Assembly: GCF_023017105.1 (NCBI RefSeq)
Contig: NZ_JALKEV010000017.1
Coordinates: forward strand, 1 to 64,000
Origin: Halalkalibacter sp. APA_J-10(15)
GTDB lineage: Bacteria > Bacillota > Bacilli > Bacillales > Bacillaceae_D
Length of the DNA stretch: 64,000 nt
Direction: 5' to 3'
Part shown: in pieces, positions 37,693 to 46,387 of the stretch
Layout of the letters: each line of letters starts with the position of its first letter
Numbering within the stretch: position 1 is the stretch's first letter
Program-made: the position numbers and the translations under genes
The notes under the pieces: generated by a model
Seen by the model: the letters and a program-made list of their open reading frames with translations, nothing else
Databases searched by the model: none
What the model was told of the DNA's origin: nothing

Positions 37693-39084
37693 ATGACAAT
37701 CGCTAATTATCCGAAGGTAGTTGTGTTAGGCGCAGGAAGTTTATTCTTTGGTCGTCAAGCTATTTGGCAAATGGTTCATTCAGAACACTTGAATAAAGGT
37801 ACGTTAGCATTAGTTGATACGAATGAAGATCGGTTAAACAAGTTAGTTAAGCTCGCTAAGATGGTTGTAGAAGCAAATAACGTAGAGTTGAAAATTGAAG
37901 GCTCCACTGATCGAACGAAGGTGCTCAAAGATGCTGACTTTGTCGTCCTTAGCTTTGCTGTTGATACAGTGAAGTATAGAGGAATTGATTGTACCGTTTC
38001 TGAGAAATATGGCATTCGAATGTGTTCAGGCGATACGATTGGTCCTGGTGGAATTTTTCGAGCGATGCGAGAGTTACCGACTATTATGGAATGCGCAAAA
38101 GACATAGAGACTATTTGCCCAAATGCGTGGGTGATCAATTATATTAACCCATCGACCGTCCATGGAATGGCCTTGAAACGATATGCACCAAATTTGAAAA
38201 GCTTTGCTTTGTGCGATTCCCATCATATGCCACATAAGAAAATATTATATGCACAGCGAGCAGGGATCATTAACGATGCAAAAGAGTATACAGCATATGT
38301 TGACAGTCAGTTTGATATACACATTACCGGCGTCAATCATTTCACTTGGTTGATCAAAGCGGAGTACAAAGGGAAAAATGTTCTTCCTATTATTGCACAA
38401 TCGCTGAAACGTTCAGCCGAAACAGAAACGGTAGGCGGGGATACAGGTGCAAAGGCATTATTTAATGATAAAATTAGCTATCAATTATATGACATTTTCG
38501 GAAGTGTTCCAACATGTACAGCCCATACAAAAGAATATGTACCGTACTGGCAAGGACTCGGAAAATTAAAAGAATACATCCCTCCCCTTTCTATTTGGGA
38601 AACAGATGAGCGATATAAACGACATGAGGAAATGTGGGAACAGGTGGATCGTTTTCTAAATGGTGAAACTCCGATTGAAGAATATATGACTTCATTCGGT
38701 CCAGATCACGCCACAGATATTATTGAAAATATGGTAGGTGGATTAGGTAAGCCATTTTACATTAATACATGGAACGAAGGTGCTGTTCCGAATATGAGTG
38801 ATGATGCCTTTCTAGAACTGTTATGCGAAGTGACAATGGAAGGTGTGAAGCCGTTACCTGTAGTGGAAATGCCTCGAGGTATTAGAGGAATGCAGGAGGT
38901 CGTCTTAGATACTCATGAACTTACTGTTGAAGCTGTCTTAGAAGAAAGCTATGAGAAATTGCGAAGAGCGATGTTAACAGATCCATTAGTTCATTCAATT
39001 GCTGATGCTGATCAGATCATTCATGAGCTGTTGCAATTAGAAAAGGATGTCATTCCACAGCATTGGTATGATACTTCGGAATAA
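37693..39084 (+). CDS. GH4 family glycoside hydrolase (NAD and Mn dependent)
   Basis: 463-residue family 4 glycosidase, which cleaves by NAD+-dependent oxidation and elimination. Features are the Rossmann motif VVVLGAGSLFFG, CSGDTIGPGGIFRAMRELP, NAWVINYINPSTVHG, the metal-site cysteine in ALCDSHHMPHK and GVNHFTWL. Family members act on alpha-galactosides, alpha-glucosides, galacturonides or phospho-sugars; the sequence does not settle which. The ATG at 37693 lies only 2 nt after GGAGG, so a slightly different start, such as the TTG at 37684, is possible. Probably digests sugars imported by the second ABC system. Confidence 0.85.
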   Translation: MTIANYPKVVVLGAGSLFFGRQAIWQMVHSEHLNKGTLALVDTNEDRLNKLVKLAKMVVEANNVELKIEGSTDRTKVLKDADFVVLSFAVDTVKYRGIDCTVSEKYGIRMCSGDTIGPGGIFRAMRELPTIMECAKDIETICPNAWVINYINPSTVHGMALKRYAPNLKSFALCDSHHMPHKKILYAQRAGIINDAKEYTAYVDSQFDIHITGVNHFTWLIKAEYKGKNVLPIIAQSLKRSAETETVGGDTGAKALFNDKISYQLYDIFGSVPTCTAHTKEYVPYWQGLGKLKEYIPPLSIWETDERYKRHEEMWEQVDRFLNGETPIEEYMTSFGPDHATDIIENMVGGLGKPFYINTWNEGAVPNMSDDAFLELLCEVTMEGVKPLPVVEMPRGIRGMQEVVLDTHELTVEAVLEESYEKLRRAMLTDPLVHSIADADQIIHELLQLEKDVIPQHWYDTSE

Positions 39085-39224
39085 GAAATACACGGTAGGT
39101 TTCGTCGAGCTGTGTCGTCCGATGTCCTAATTTCCTAAAAGTGGGACATGTAACAAGCGAAGCAGACGCCACCCGTGAAGCTCTGTCGTTCTCTTATGTA
39201 ATCGTCATTCCTCTATTTGCGTCA

Positions 39225-39380
39225 TAAAGCCTTTATTGAGGCTGTTGTAGGATCCTCATTCCGCTATTTCCCCATGTCCCCTCCTTTTCCTTCCGACTTT
39301 ATCAAAATAACGGAATGAGGAACCGCCTTTGCATCATGAACCACATTTCTCTCATTTAGCGGAATAAGGATCCTTTTGGT
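39225..39380. repeat. AGCGGAATGAGGAT-type intergenic repeat
   Basis: The gap 39085-39448 holds GGATCCTCATTCCGCT (39250-39266), AACGGAATGAGGAACCG (about 39307) and TTAGCGGAATAAGGATCC (about 39355-39373), in both orientations. These resemble units at 9.64-9.83 kb. No coding frame is apparent. Confidence 0.55.
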
Positions 39381-39448
39381 CACCCATTCCAAAGCTATAG
39401 AGTAGATTGCCATTCACCTTCTCTCACCAAAGGATCTATTTCAATTCG

Positions 39449-39979
39449 TTAAGATTTTAATAAGGGTTCTCTTGTAACCCCATCAATAATAGAGAACTCT
39501 CCACTCCTATTATTGATGATTAAACCACGAACTTTCACATAAGATGGTATGAAAGGATGATTTCGAATAATTTCAACACTCTTCTCAATACTTTCGGTTA
39601 TATTCTTTTTTCCTTCTAACCAATCTATTACCTTGCCACCTGAAAATTCAGGTCGACAATTTTGAAAAAGATAGTCCAACCTTTCTACTTTATCCTTCAT
39701 GCCTTTACTCTCAGAATAAAGTAGGCTTTCTAGATCGACTGGATCAGTTTCCTTGTCTTTTATTCCTACTACAAAAATCTCTTCAACATTCTCTTGATAA
39801 ACTGCAATGATGATCGATCTCATTATATCACCATAAGGATGAGAGATTTCGGGACCGTAGCTTTGCAAAGTTAACATATTTTCCGGCTGAACGTTAACTA
39901 CACCTTGTAGGCGGGTCTCCAATTCAGGATCAATGTCAATTAAACATAACGATTTTTTGTTAATTTTATCTACACTCAT
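39449..39979 (-). CDS. ybcF: YbcF-like carbonic anhydrase homologue lacking zinc ligands
   Basis: 176-residue protein related to beta-carbonic anhydrases. SHPYGDIMRSIIIAVYQENVEEIFVVGIKDKE aligns with the family segment that normally ends in H-T-D-C-G; here it reads IKDKE, so the His and Cys zinc ligands are missing. Near the N-terminus CLIDID stands where C-x-D-x-R is expected. Catalysis is therefore doubtful; it may have a structural or regulatory role. B. subtilis also has ybcF next to the ybcC/ybcD genes. AAGGAG lies 8 nt before the ATG at 39979. Last gene of the mps operon. Confidence 0.75.
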   Translation of the reverse strand: MSVDKINKKSLCLIDIDPELETRLQGVVNVQPENMLTLQSYGPEISHPYGDIMRSIIIAVYQENVEEIFVVGIKDKETDPVDLESLLYSESKGMKDKVERLDYLFQNCRPEFSGGKVIDWLEGKKNITESIEKSVEIIRNHPFIPSYVKVRGLIINNRSGEFSIIDGVTREPLLKS

Positions 39980-40011
39980 TTCATTCACTCCTTCCATGGT
40001 TACCTTTTTCA

Positions 40012-40362
40012 TCAAAACTCACTTGATAATTTAAAGACCATCATCCGTTCGCCCGTACGTGTGCTTAGATCAGTATGGAAACTAACAACTTTCTTCCCTG
40101 TTATCGTAAAAATGACTTCCTTTAACTCTTCTACTCCTGATTCCACTAATTCAGTTCGAGTTCTTTTGATTGTTGTTATTCCTTCTTTATCCTTACACAA
40201 TTTATACTCAGCTGGGGTTAATATTCCATTTAATGTGACGATTATCATATCGCGTAAAATATTAGATTTCACAGAAATCGGCCCACGCCCGAGATAATCT
40301 TTTTCCCATTTTGTTACAGATTTACTGATTTCAGATTCAACCGAGCCTTTCGTCTTATTCAT
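40012..40362 (-). CDS. mpsC: MpsC/DUF2294 family protein, operon copy
   Basis: 116-residue soluble protein of the DUF2294 family, called MpsC because it accompanies MpsAB. It is conserved in WEKDYLGRGPISVKSNILRDMI and GVEELKEVIFTITGKKV. Its role is not established. AAAGGGAGG precedes the ATG. It lies 55 bp after mpsB and 32 bp before ybcF. A close paralogue lies at 12625-12975. Confidence 0.9.
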   Translation of the reverse strand: MNKTKGSVESEISKSVTKWEKDYLGRGPISVKSNILRDMIIVTLNGILTPAEYKLCKDKEGITTIKRTRTELVESGVEELKEVIFTITGKKVVSFHTDLSTRTGERMMVFKLSSEF

Positions 40363-40417
40363 ATAATCCTCCCTTTAAACATTTATATAAGCTCTATTCA
40401 TTCACTTAGTATACCGC

Positions 40418-43036
40418 TTACCAATTCTCCCAATATCCTTCTTGATTGACCGTAGCCAATCGAATCCAGCCATTCCCAACTTTTTGAGAGAACGTTGGAT
40501 CATGATTTAATAGTCTTTCGACATACTCCCGTGGTGCTTGGATGACTACTAACAAACGTAAAGGAGAATGATAAGCCTCATTATCTGATTTCATGACAGA
40601 TTGCCAAGGAAACCCAGTTAATAAGTCACTTGCGTTCCCCTGCATCACACCAAGACTTGATGTAACCGTTTGTGTTGCCTTATTTCCACTCCCATAGTAA
40701 TGAGGGGCCACAGTGGAAGCATAATACTGTAAGTTAATCCATTGAGCCACCGTCCCTGGTCCAGCAATGATATTGGCGAGAAGATCACCATTGTGATCCT
40801 GTCTCCAATCATAGCTATGAAGAAAAGCTCTCCCCTCCAAATTGCAGTCCTCAGTCAAATCTCGTTGACCGATAATAAAAGCAGCATTACGAGCCAGCCC
40901 CCATTCTGGACGTATTTCACTCCAATCTTCAGCAAATCGGTGTGCCTCTGTCTTCGGATTTTTAAAATGTGAGTGATAATTAGGCAATTGTGATAAGCGC
41001 TCTGCGTTTGCATCATTACTTACTTTCGGTAATACAGCATTAATACGATCAAACGCTTCTTGAGCTGATTGCGAAAGCTTAGGAACATAGAGCCAATGTA
41101 AATCATCCACCGTTGTTTTATGTTCAGCAGCCACGAAAACCGTGTCCTCTGGGATTTCTATTCCTTCCGTATATAGGCTTTCTCTTACTACATGAAGGTT
41201 ACATAAAACGGCTAAAACTCTTGCATTGAATCCACCTGCCGCACCACCACATGCACCACAGTCTAGAGCAGCAGCATACGGATTATTCGTACTTTGACTT
41301 CCATGTCCGCAAATCACAACTAATGGTGCGAAATTCTTTGTCAGCCCCATCATTGACAAAGCTTGTCGTGCATAATTAACCTTCTCTTCCTCAGAAAAAC
41401 CAACAGGTATATCTGCTTCTGTGTCATGAACATGCTGAAGTGAAATCTTTGTATTAGGCTTGCGTAGCCATGCTTCTCGAAGGTTACGTATGACACCATT
41501 TGCACTTCTAGGGACAAAACTCCGCGCTACCATTTGTAAACTAAGCCAAGGTCCACTAATTTCTGGTAAAAGTAAGCTCGCAAATACATTCTGTTTCATT
41601 CTATGAAATGTATAGCCTAGTGAATTGGCCACCTGCTTACGCTGTTGATATTGTTTGAGTTCATTTGCACCTGCAGACTCTTTTATTGTATGCTGCGGTT
41701 TGAGTATAACTGGCAAAGAGGAATGGCAGTGTGTACTACCAAGCTCGCTAGTTGCAATTGGTAACCCGAAGAAGCCTGCAATACCAATGGTTTCAAATGG
41801 CCCTTCTTTTTCCAGCTTGCGACGAAAGGGCTCTGAACGTACATCTATACAAAATGCAAATTGAGCTAATGTTTTTTTATCATTCTTCACACTTTGTTTC
41901 GAATGAATCTTCTCACTTAATTGTTCTGTATACGTCTGTTCCCATGCTTCCAACCATAGCTTTCTTCGCATCGTCTCATCAAATCGGTAAGCAAAGGTCA
42001 AATATTCGTTTTGTTCGATATTAGACATCTGGGTCCATTCCTCGATTGTAAGATTCCCCCAGTGAATCCAAGATGCTAAAAGCGGAGCAACCGAAACTTC
42101 GTTATCAGACTGTTGATTTGATATAGGTAAGTAAGGTTTTATAAATACCCACTCCATCGATATTCGAACGGCTAAATATTCCGTTAGAAGCGAACGTTCA
42201 TGGGACGACTGTTGCGACCGCCAAAGCATCATCCCTGCCCACCCAGGTAAAGAAAGCAAATGACCTTCTAAATAGCTTTTCCTCTCTGACTCAGGGATTT
42301 CTAGTGCAGATAATGCCTGAGTTAAAGCCACATGAGTCTCTTGTGGCCAATCTTTTAAGAGCTTACGCTGACCTTTACTAAGGGCAGGATCATGCGAAAT
42401 AAGCTGTTGCCATGCATGATAAAATCCTTTCTCACGATTGGGCATTGTCCAACCAGCCTGTGAATCATCAAGGTAAAATTTGCACCACTTGATCATATGA
42501 TGATCGAGAATATTTACGATTTTTTCACTATTTTGATTCTTAACATACGAACTTAAAGGTTTCATCGAAGGGTTACGTTCCGGATTCAAGACACTTAGTC
42601 CATCTACCAATGTATGTAACTCAGGTGAAGACATAAGATTAGTAGGTAACGGATCCAACTTTATGGAAGCACGACAGAAGCGCTCTGCCATCTCCCGTGG
42701 TATATTCATAGAATGTGAGGAAAGCCAACGCTGTAATCCCAATTCTAGAAAGGTTTCATCAATTTCCCCTCGATCCTTTGCCGATTGAATCATCGAAACA
42801 CTAGGATAAATATCCACATCTCGCGTATTTTTCAACCACCTTGCGACCTGTTCAAAAGATTGTGTTTCAAGGCCCATCCATGGATGACGTGCCGCAAACG
42901 TTGCAATAGGCCAAAGCGGTGCAATAACTCGGCTAGCTGATTTTACTAACACGTTTATATCCGTTTTTTGAGAATCAGTATTTAGATCCTTTCCTTGTTC
43001 ATTTGTTTCTTTAACCAATACAGATGTCATGCCCAT
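40418..43036 (-). CDS. mpsB: MpsB/DabA (DUF2309, UPF0753) inorganic carbon uptake subunit
   Basis: 872-residue cytosolic-face subunit of the MpsAB/DabAB inorganic-carbon system, equivalent to YbcC. DabA proteins resemble carbonic anhydrase around a zinc site; here the expected ligands are Cys396 and Asp398 (AFCIDVRSEP), His578 (VVICGHGS) and Cys593 (ALDCGACGG). All are present, so it should be functional, coupling bicarbonate formation from CO2 to cation flux through MpsA. AGGAGG lies 9 nt before the ATG, which overlaps the mpsA stop (TGATG), indicating translational coupling. Confidence 0.93.
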   Translation of the reverse strand: MGMTSVLVKETNEQGKDLNTDSQKTDINVLVKSASRVIAPLWPIATFAARHPWMGLETQSFEQVARWLKNTRDVDIYPSVSMIQSAKDRGEIDETFLELGLQRWLSSHSMNIPREMAERFCRASIKLDPLPTNLMSSPELHTLVDGLSVLNPERNPSMKPLSSYVKNQNSEKIVNILDHHMIKWCKFYLDDSQAGWTMPNREKGFYHAWQQLISHDPALSKGQRKLLKDWPQETHVALTQALSALEIPESERKSYLEGHLLSLPGWAGMMLWRSQQSSHERSLLTEYLAVRISMEWVFIKPYLPISNQQSDNEVSVAPLLASWIHWGNLTIEEWTQMSNIEQNEYLTFAYRFDETMRRKLWLEAWEQTYTEQLSEKIHSKQSVKNDKKTLAQFAFCIDVRSEPFRRKLEKEGPFETIGIAGFFGLPIATSELGSTHCHSSLPVILKPQHTIKESAGANELKQYQQRKQVANSLGYTFHRMKQNVFASLLLPEISGPWLSLQMVARSFVPRSANGVIRNLREAWLRKPNTKISLQHVHDTEADIPVGFSEEEKVNYARQALSMMGLTKNFAPLVVICGHGSQSTNNPYAAALDCGACGGAAGGFNARVLAVLCNLHVVRESLYTEGIEIPEDTVFVAAEHKTTVDDLHWLYVPKLSQSAQEAFDRINAVLPKVSNDANAERLSQLPNYHSHFKNPKTEAHRFAEDWSEIRPEWGLARNAAFIIGQRDLTEDCNLEGRAFLHSYDWRQDHNGDLLANIIAGPGTVAQWINLQYYASTVAPHYYGSGNKATQTVTSSLGVMQGNASDLLTGFPWQSVMKSDNEAYHSPLRLLVVIQAPREYVERLLNHDPTFSQKVGNGWIRLATVNQEGYWENW

Positions 43037-44568
43037 CAGCGATTACCTCCTTGTGAAAAATATTGTTTAAGATAGGTTGGATGACTATCTACCGCCTTCG
43101 ACTTTGCTTCACCTAAACGTACTAACCAAAGGTAGAGTACAGCAAAGAACAGAGAAGAACGGTTACGAGCAGCCCAAGTACCTACAGCACTACCAAACAG
43201 TAAAAGACTTATGACAAAGATAACTACTGACATTGGAGGCTGGACACTTTGATAACCAGTCGTATGCAACCACCCAAAGAACAGGCTATGAGTGATGAAG
43301 TAAACAATGGCAAAGCCTCCCAACAAGAAAACGCCTGCAAGTCGTCCCATTCTTCCCTTTCCAAATGCAACGAGCTGTGTCCAAGAAACGGATAATGCCC
43401 ACCCTAAGATTAGTGCGCTAACTAATTGATACCCTTCTCCAGAAGCGAGGAGCCAAAAGGCAACCCCAGCAAGTAAGCCTAATGCACGTCCAGCTATGAC
43501 CCATAAATAAGAAGAACGTTCATTAACACGAGTTACTGCTTCATAATGTCGTACTGCCGAGCCAGCCTGTAGAAACAGCGTCGCTTTGAACAAGCCGTGT
43601 AATACAAGATGAATAATAGCTGCTAAATATGCACCTAGCGCACATTGAATGAGCATAAACCCCATTTGTGTAATCGTTGAGCCAACTAACTGGCGTTTAT
43701 AATCGACTTGAACCAAACTAACACCTGATCCGATTAAGACGGAAACACTCGCGAAAACAAGTAAAACAATCTGAGCTACATCGCCATTAAAAAGGGGTGA
43801 AAACCGAGTTAGAATCACTCCTCCCGCATTGACTAAGCCTGCGTGCATAATAGCGGAAACAGGAGTAGGAGCGACAACAGATTCTATTAACCACCGTTGG
43901 AAAGGCCATTGGGCAGCAGGGATAATAACCGCTAATACAATCAATAAATTAATGCCCGTTACCTCCCACGCTTCAAGTAGAACTAAACGTTCATTCGTTA
44001 GAGCTAGCGATAACTGCCATTGCCCAGTGGCTTGCGAAAGCCATATGATAGCGATTAACAAAGCGAACCAACTTAATGCAAATAAACGACCAGAAACCTT
44101 AGCAGCTTCATTCGTTACTTTCCATCTACTATTTAACCTTATCAATACGGTTAATCCTATAAGAGTGAGCCCCCAACAAATGATCAATAAGCGAAGATCA
44201 CCACTTAACCATGCAATAGAAGCAGCCCCTGTAGTGAATGTAAACAGCATGAAATATTTTCGATAAGAGCGATCTCCCATTAAATAACGTACGGAAAAAC
44301 GCTGGATGATTAAACCAATTGAAAGGACAAAGAAAGCCAACAACCATGCTAACGAATCTACATACCAAAGACCAACTACACCATTCACACTAGTATTAAC
44401 AAGAGCTAATAAGGAAACCAATGGTGGCAGGGTTACAATACTAATATGAATCCGTACAAACCGTAAGGAAATCCTTGGGTGTAAAAACAATAGTCCGCTT
44501 AGACAAGAAATGATAAGCACGATAAAAAATAAGGTTAAAAATGATGATGAACTCATGAAAGCTAACAT
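43036..44568 (-). CDS. mpsA: MpsA/DabB, NuoL-like ion-conducting subunit
   Basis: 510-residue membrane protein of the NuoL/MrpA-like antiporter family, equivalent to YbcD/NdhF-like and DabB. About 13-14 helices. The core motif region WPFQRWLIESVVAPTPVSAIMHAGLVNAGGVILTRFSP is conserved, including a key Lys/Arg and His set. It conducts protons or sodium ions and energises CO2 hydration by MpsB. AAAGGAGG lies 8 nt before the ATG. First gene of the operon mpsA-mpsB-mpsC-ybcF, placed after a long leader that ends in a terminator. Confidence 0.9.
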   Translation of the reverse strand: MLAFMSSSSFLTLFFIVLIISCLSGLLFLHPRISLRFVRIHISIVTLPPLVSLLALVNTSVNGVVGLWYVDSLAWLLAFFVLSIGLIIQRFSVRYLMGDRSYRKYFMLFTFTTGAASIAWLSGDLRLLIICWGLTLIGLTVLIRLNSRWKVTNEAAKVSGRLFALSWFALLIAIIWLSQATGQWQLSLALTNERLVLLEAWEVTGINLLIVLAVIIPAAQWPFQRWLIESVVAPTPVSAIMHAGLVNAGGVILTRFSPLFNGDVAQIVLLVFASVSVLIGSGVSLVQVDYKRQLVGSTITQMGFMLIQCALGAYLAAIIHLVLHGLFKATLFLQAGSAVRHYEAVTRVNERSSYLWVIAGRALGLLAGVAFWLLASGEGYQLVSALILGWALSVSWTQLVAFGKGRMGRLAGVFLLGGFAIVYFITHSLFFGWLHTTGYQSVQPPMSVVIFVISLLLFGSAVGTWAARNRSSLFFAVLYLWLVRLGEAKSKAVDSHPTYLKQYFSQGGNR

Positions 44569-44656
44569 TTAGCATTCCTCCTTTAAGTGACGTAAACGTA
44601 TGATGAGACAGATTCAGATAACATACGTACTTTTCCCCTGCATGATGTGTTTTTCC

Positions 44657-44727
44657 CCAAAAAAAAGCCGACAATTTCAAATCTTCAATGATAAAGAAAA
44701 TCATTGAATCTTGAAAATTGTCGGCTT
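44657..44727 (-). terminator. Leader terminator before mpsA
   Basis: AAGCCGACAATTTTCAA and TTGAAATTGTCGGCTT form a long stem (44665-44727, one bulge), followed on the minus strand by a run of eight T. It lies between the promoter and mpsA, so it must be read through for expression. Confidence 0.85.
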
Positions 44728-44986
44728 CACTTCAACTAACTTACGTTTTTTGAAGAGCTACCTTCATAAAAGATATAATCCATACATGTTTATCATTTTC
44801 CGCCAAAAATAATCGGTATATTTCATAATCTAATCACTAGATTATAAATATACCGATTTATGTCACTTTCTCGTTCTTTATACTTAAGGAAGCTTTTTCA
44901 TCCACTTCAATATTATATATTAAAAGAATGCTAAAGACCTTATTAATTATGAAACTAAAAATAAACATCTATCGATTATTAAGTTA
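44657..44986 (-). ncRNA. mps operon leader RNA, candidate attenuator or riboswitch
   Basis: About 330 nt from the predicted start (about 44986) to a terminator (44657-44727), 89 bp before mpsA. Structure: a closing helix ATGTTTAT (44961-44968) with ATAAACAT (44786-44793); an internal hairpin AATCGGTATATT (44858 end) with AATATACCGATT (44811 end), 13-22 bp with one bulge; then GGTAGCTCTTCAA (about 44765-44753), which can pair with TTGAAGTGAAGCC and so disrupt the terminator base. All these are kept in the second copy at 13.2-13.5 kb. No known riboswitch family was recognised. Confidence 0.65.
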
Positions 44987-44992
44987 TGTAAA

Positions 44993-45021
44993 AATATATA
45001 CCTTATTATAGGAATTGTCAA
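44993..45021 (-). promoter_or_regulatory. Sigma-A promoter of the mps operon
   Basis: Minus-strand TTGACA (45021-45016), a 17-bp spacer and TATATT (44998-44993), a near-consensus promoter. The decayed second copy has the same arrangement at 13543-13571. Confidence 0.75.
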
Positions 45022-45188
45022 CAATAATTTCTCTTCAGCAGACAAATATATAAAGATTAACTTTCACTTCATTTCAAGTGTTGTCCTCATATCGTCTGAC
45101 ATTCAGATGTGACGGGAGGAGATTCTTTGCCGATCTTCTGTTTTGATAGATACTTGATCCCTGTCTTGAAAAGGATTCAGAGCTTTCC

Positions 45189-46142
45189 TTATATCTCAAT
45201 CGCCCCTCCACTAATACGTTTAAACCCACGTATCTGACTTAATTCCTCAACAAGCTTCAGAGCAGCTTGATCCTTCGACTTCGCTTCAATCATAATATCG
45301 GCTGATTGTCCGTAGGCTTTGAGAGCTTTGATAAAAGGAAGAGCAAAATCAATGTCAACGTAATCAGCATGAGCTCGTATCGCTTTATTTGATTTCGGCG
45401 AAGACAAATGAAATTTCGGTGGCATTCCCGTATGTTCCCACGTTACAAAGACTCTTGGTATGATCACATCCAATGAACCTTCTATCGAATTCGCCCAGTG
45501 ATGATGATAATCAAATACACAAGGAAGTCCTTGCTCCTCACAAACATTTAACGTTTCAAGAGCGGTGTATGTCTTATCGTCGTTCTCTATCGTAGTTTGC
45601 TTGCGAATCTTCTTATCCAATTTTGAAAAATTATCCTTAAATCGCGCGAGTGCCTCTATTTTATTTCCATATGCACCACCTACATGAATATTGATTCTAG
45701 CATCCTTATGTAAACCCATCGCTTCCAACATATCATAGTGATACGTCATATCACGAATCGCATTAATCGTCACATGCTCCTCAGGACTCGTAAAGAGCGT
45801 AAATTGATTTGGATGAAAGCTCACTCGCAAATAGTAGCGCTGGACAAGTTCACCGATCTCTTGAAATAAATCTTGAAAAGGAGTAACATAATCCCACTTC
45901 ACCTCCGGATGAGTTGCGAGTGGCACGAGTGATGAAGACATGCGATACAGCTCAATACCGTGAGCAATATTATAATGCAGCATTCGAATCGTTGTCTGCA
46001 AATTATGCCTTGTCACATGAAGTAGCTTCTCCCTCCGCTGATCTCGTCCCATCTTAGACCACTTTGTAAAGGTTAACGTTCGAGAGGGAGATGCCTCCCA
46101 CAGAGATAGTGCTGTTGACACATAGCCGAATCTAAGTCTCAT
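45189..46142 (-). CDS. uvsE: UV DNA damage endonuclease
   Basis: 317-residue UvsE/UVDE family endonuclease (TIM-barrel), which nicks DNA 5' of UV photoproducts. Family motifs are MRLRFGYVSTALSLWEASPSRTLTF at the N-terminus, LYRMSSSLVPLATHP, VSFHPNQFTLF, INIHVGGAYGNK, TIENDDKTY and FDYHHHWAN with metal-binding His/Glu. The C-terminal end KRISGGAIEI is typical. Cytosolic, monocistronic. GGTGG precedes the ATG. Confidence 0.93.
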   Translation of the reverse strand: MRLRFGYVSTALSLWEASPSRTLTFTKWSKMGRDQRREKLLHVTRHNLQTTIRMLHYNIAHGIELYRMSSSLVPLATHPEVKWDYVTPFQDLFQEIGELVQRYYLRVSFHPNQFTLFTSPEEHVTINAIRDMTYHYDMLEAMGLHKDARINIHVGGAYGNKIEALARFKDNFSKLDKKIRKQTTIENDDKTYTALETLNVCEEQGLPCVFDYHHHWANSIEGSLDVIIPRVFVTWEHTGMPPKFHLSSPKSNKAIRAHADYVDIDFALPFIKALKAYGQSADIMIEAKSKDQAALKLVEELSQIRGFKRISGGAIEI

Positions 46143-46320
46143 TTCATCAATCCACCTTATTCTTGTCGATAATCATAGTATTTGTATGGGGAGAGACAAT
46201 CATGTGTGATCTTTCATATCCAAAAAGGCCTGTCTACTGTAACGTAATTCCTATTATACTCACTAACGAAAACATGACCATTCCCATGAACACGAATACT
46301 TACACACCTAACCCAAAAAA

Positions 46321-46362
46321 GAGGCACTAAAAAAGTTGACGTTTCAACTTTTTCAGTGCCCT
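46321..46362 (-). terminator. Palindromic terminator of the CACTGAAAAAGT family
   Basis: GAGGCACTaAAAAAGTTGA and TCAACTTTTTCAGTGCC form a 16-18 bp stem. It lies between the lipoprotein gene (46388) and uvsE and would end the lipoprotein transcript. Confidence 0.7.
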
Positions 46363-46387
46363 CTTTCATCCACAACATAGCCTTGAA

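Noticed and set aside
44441..44704. 87-codon frame on the minus strand upstream of mpsA
   Set aside because: It overlaps the leader terminator and mpsA in another frame, without a ribosome site.
44657..44986. mps leader as a T-box, c-di-AMP, M-box, lysine or SAM riboswitch
   Set aside because: None of the conserved cores of these classes (for example the T-box TGGAACCGCG) is visible in either leader copy.
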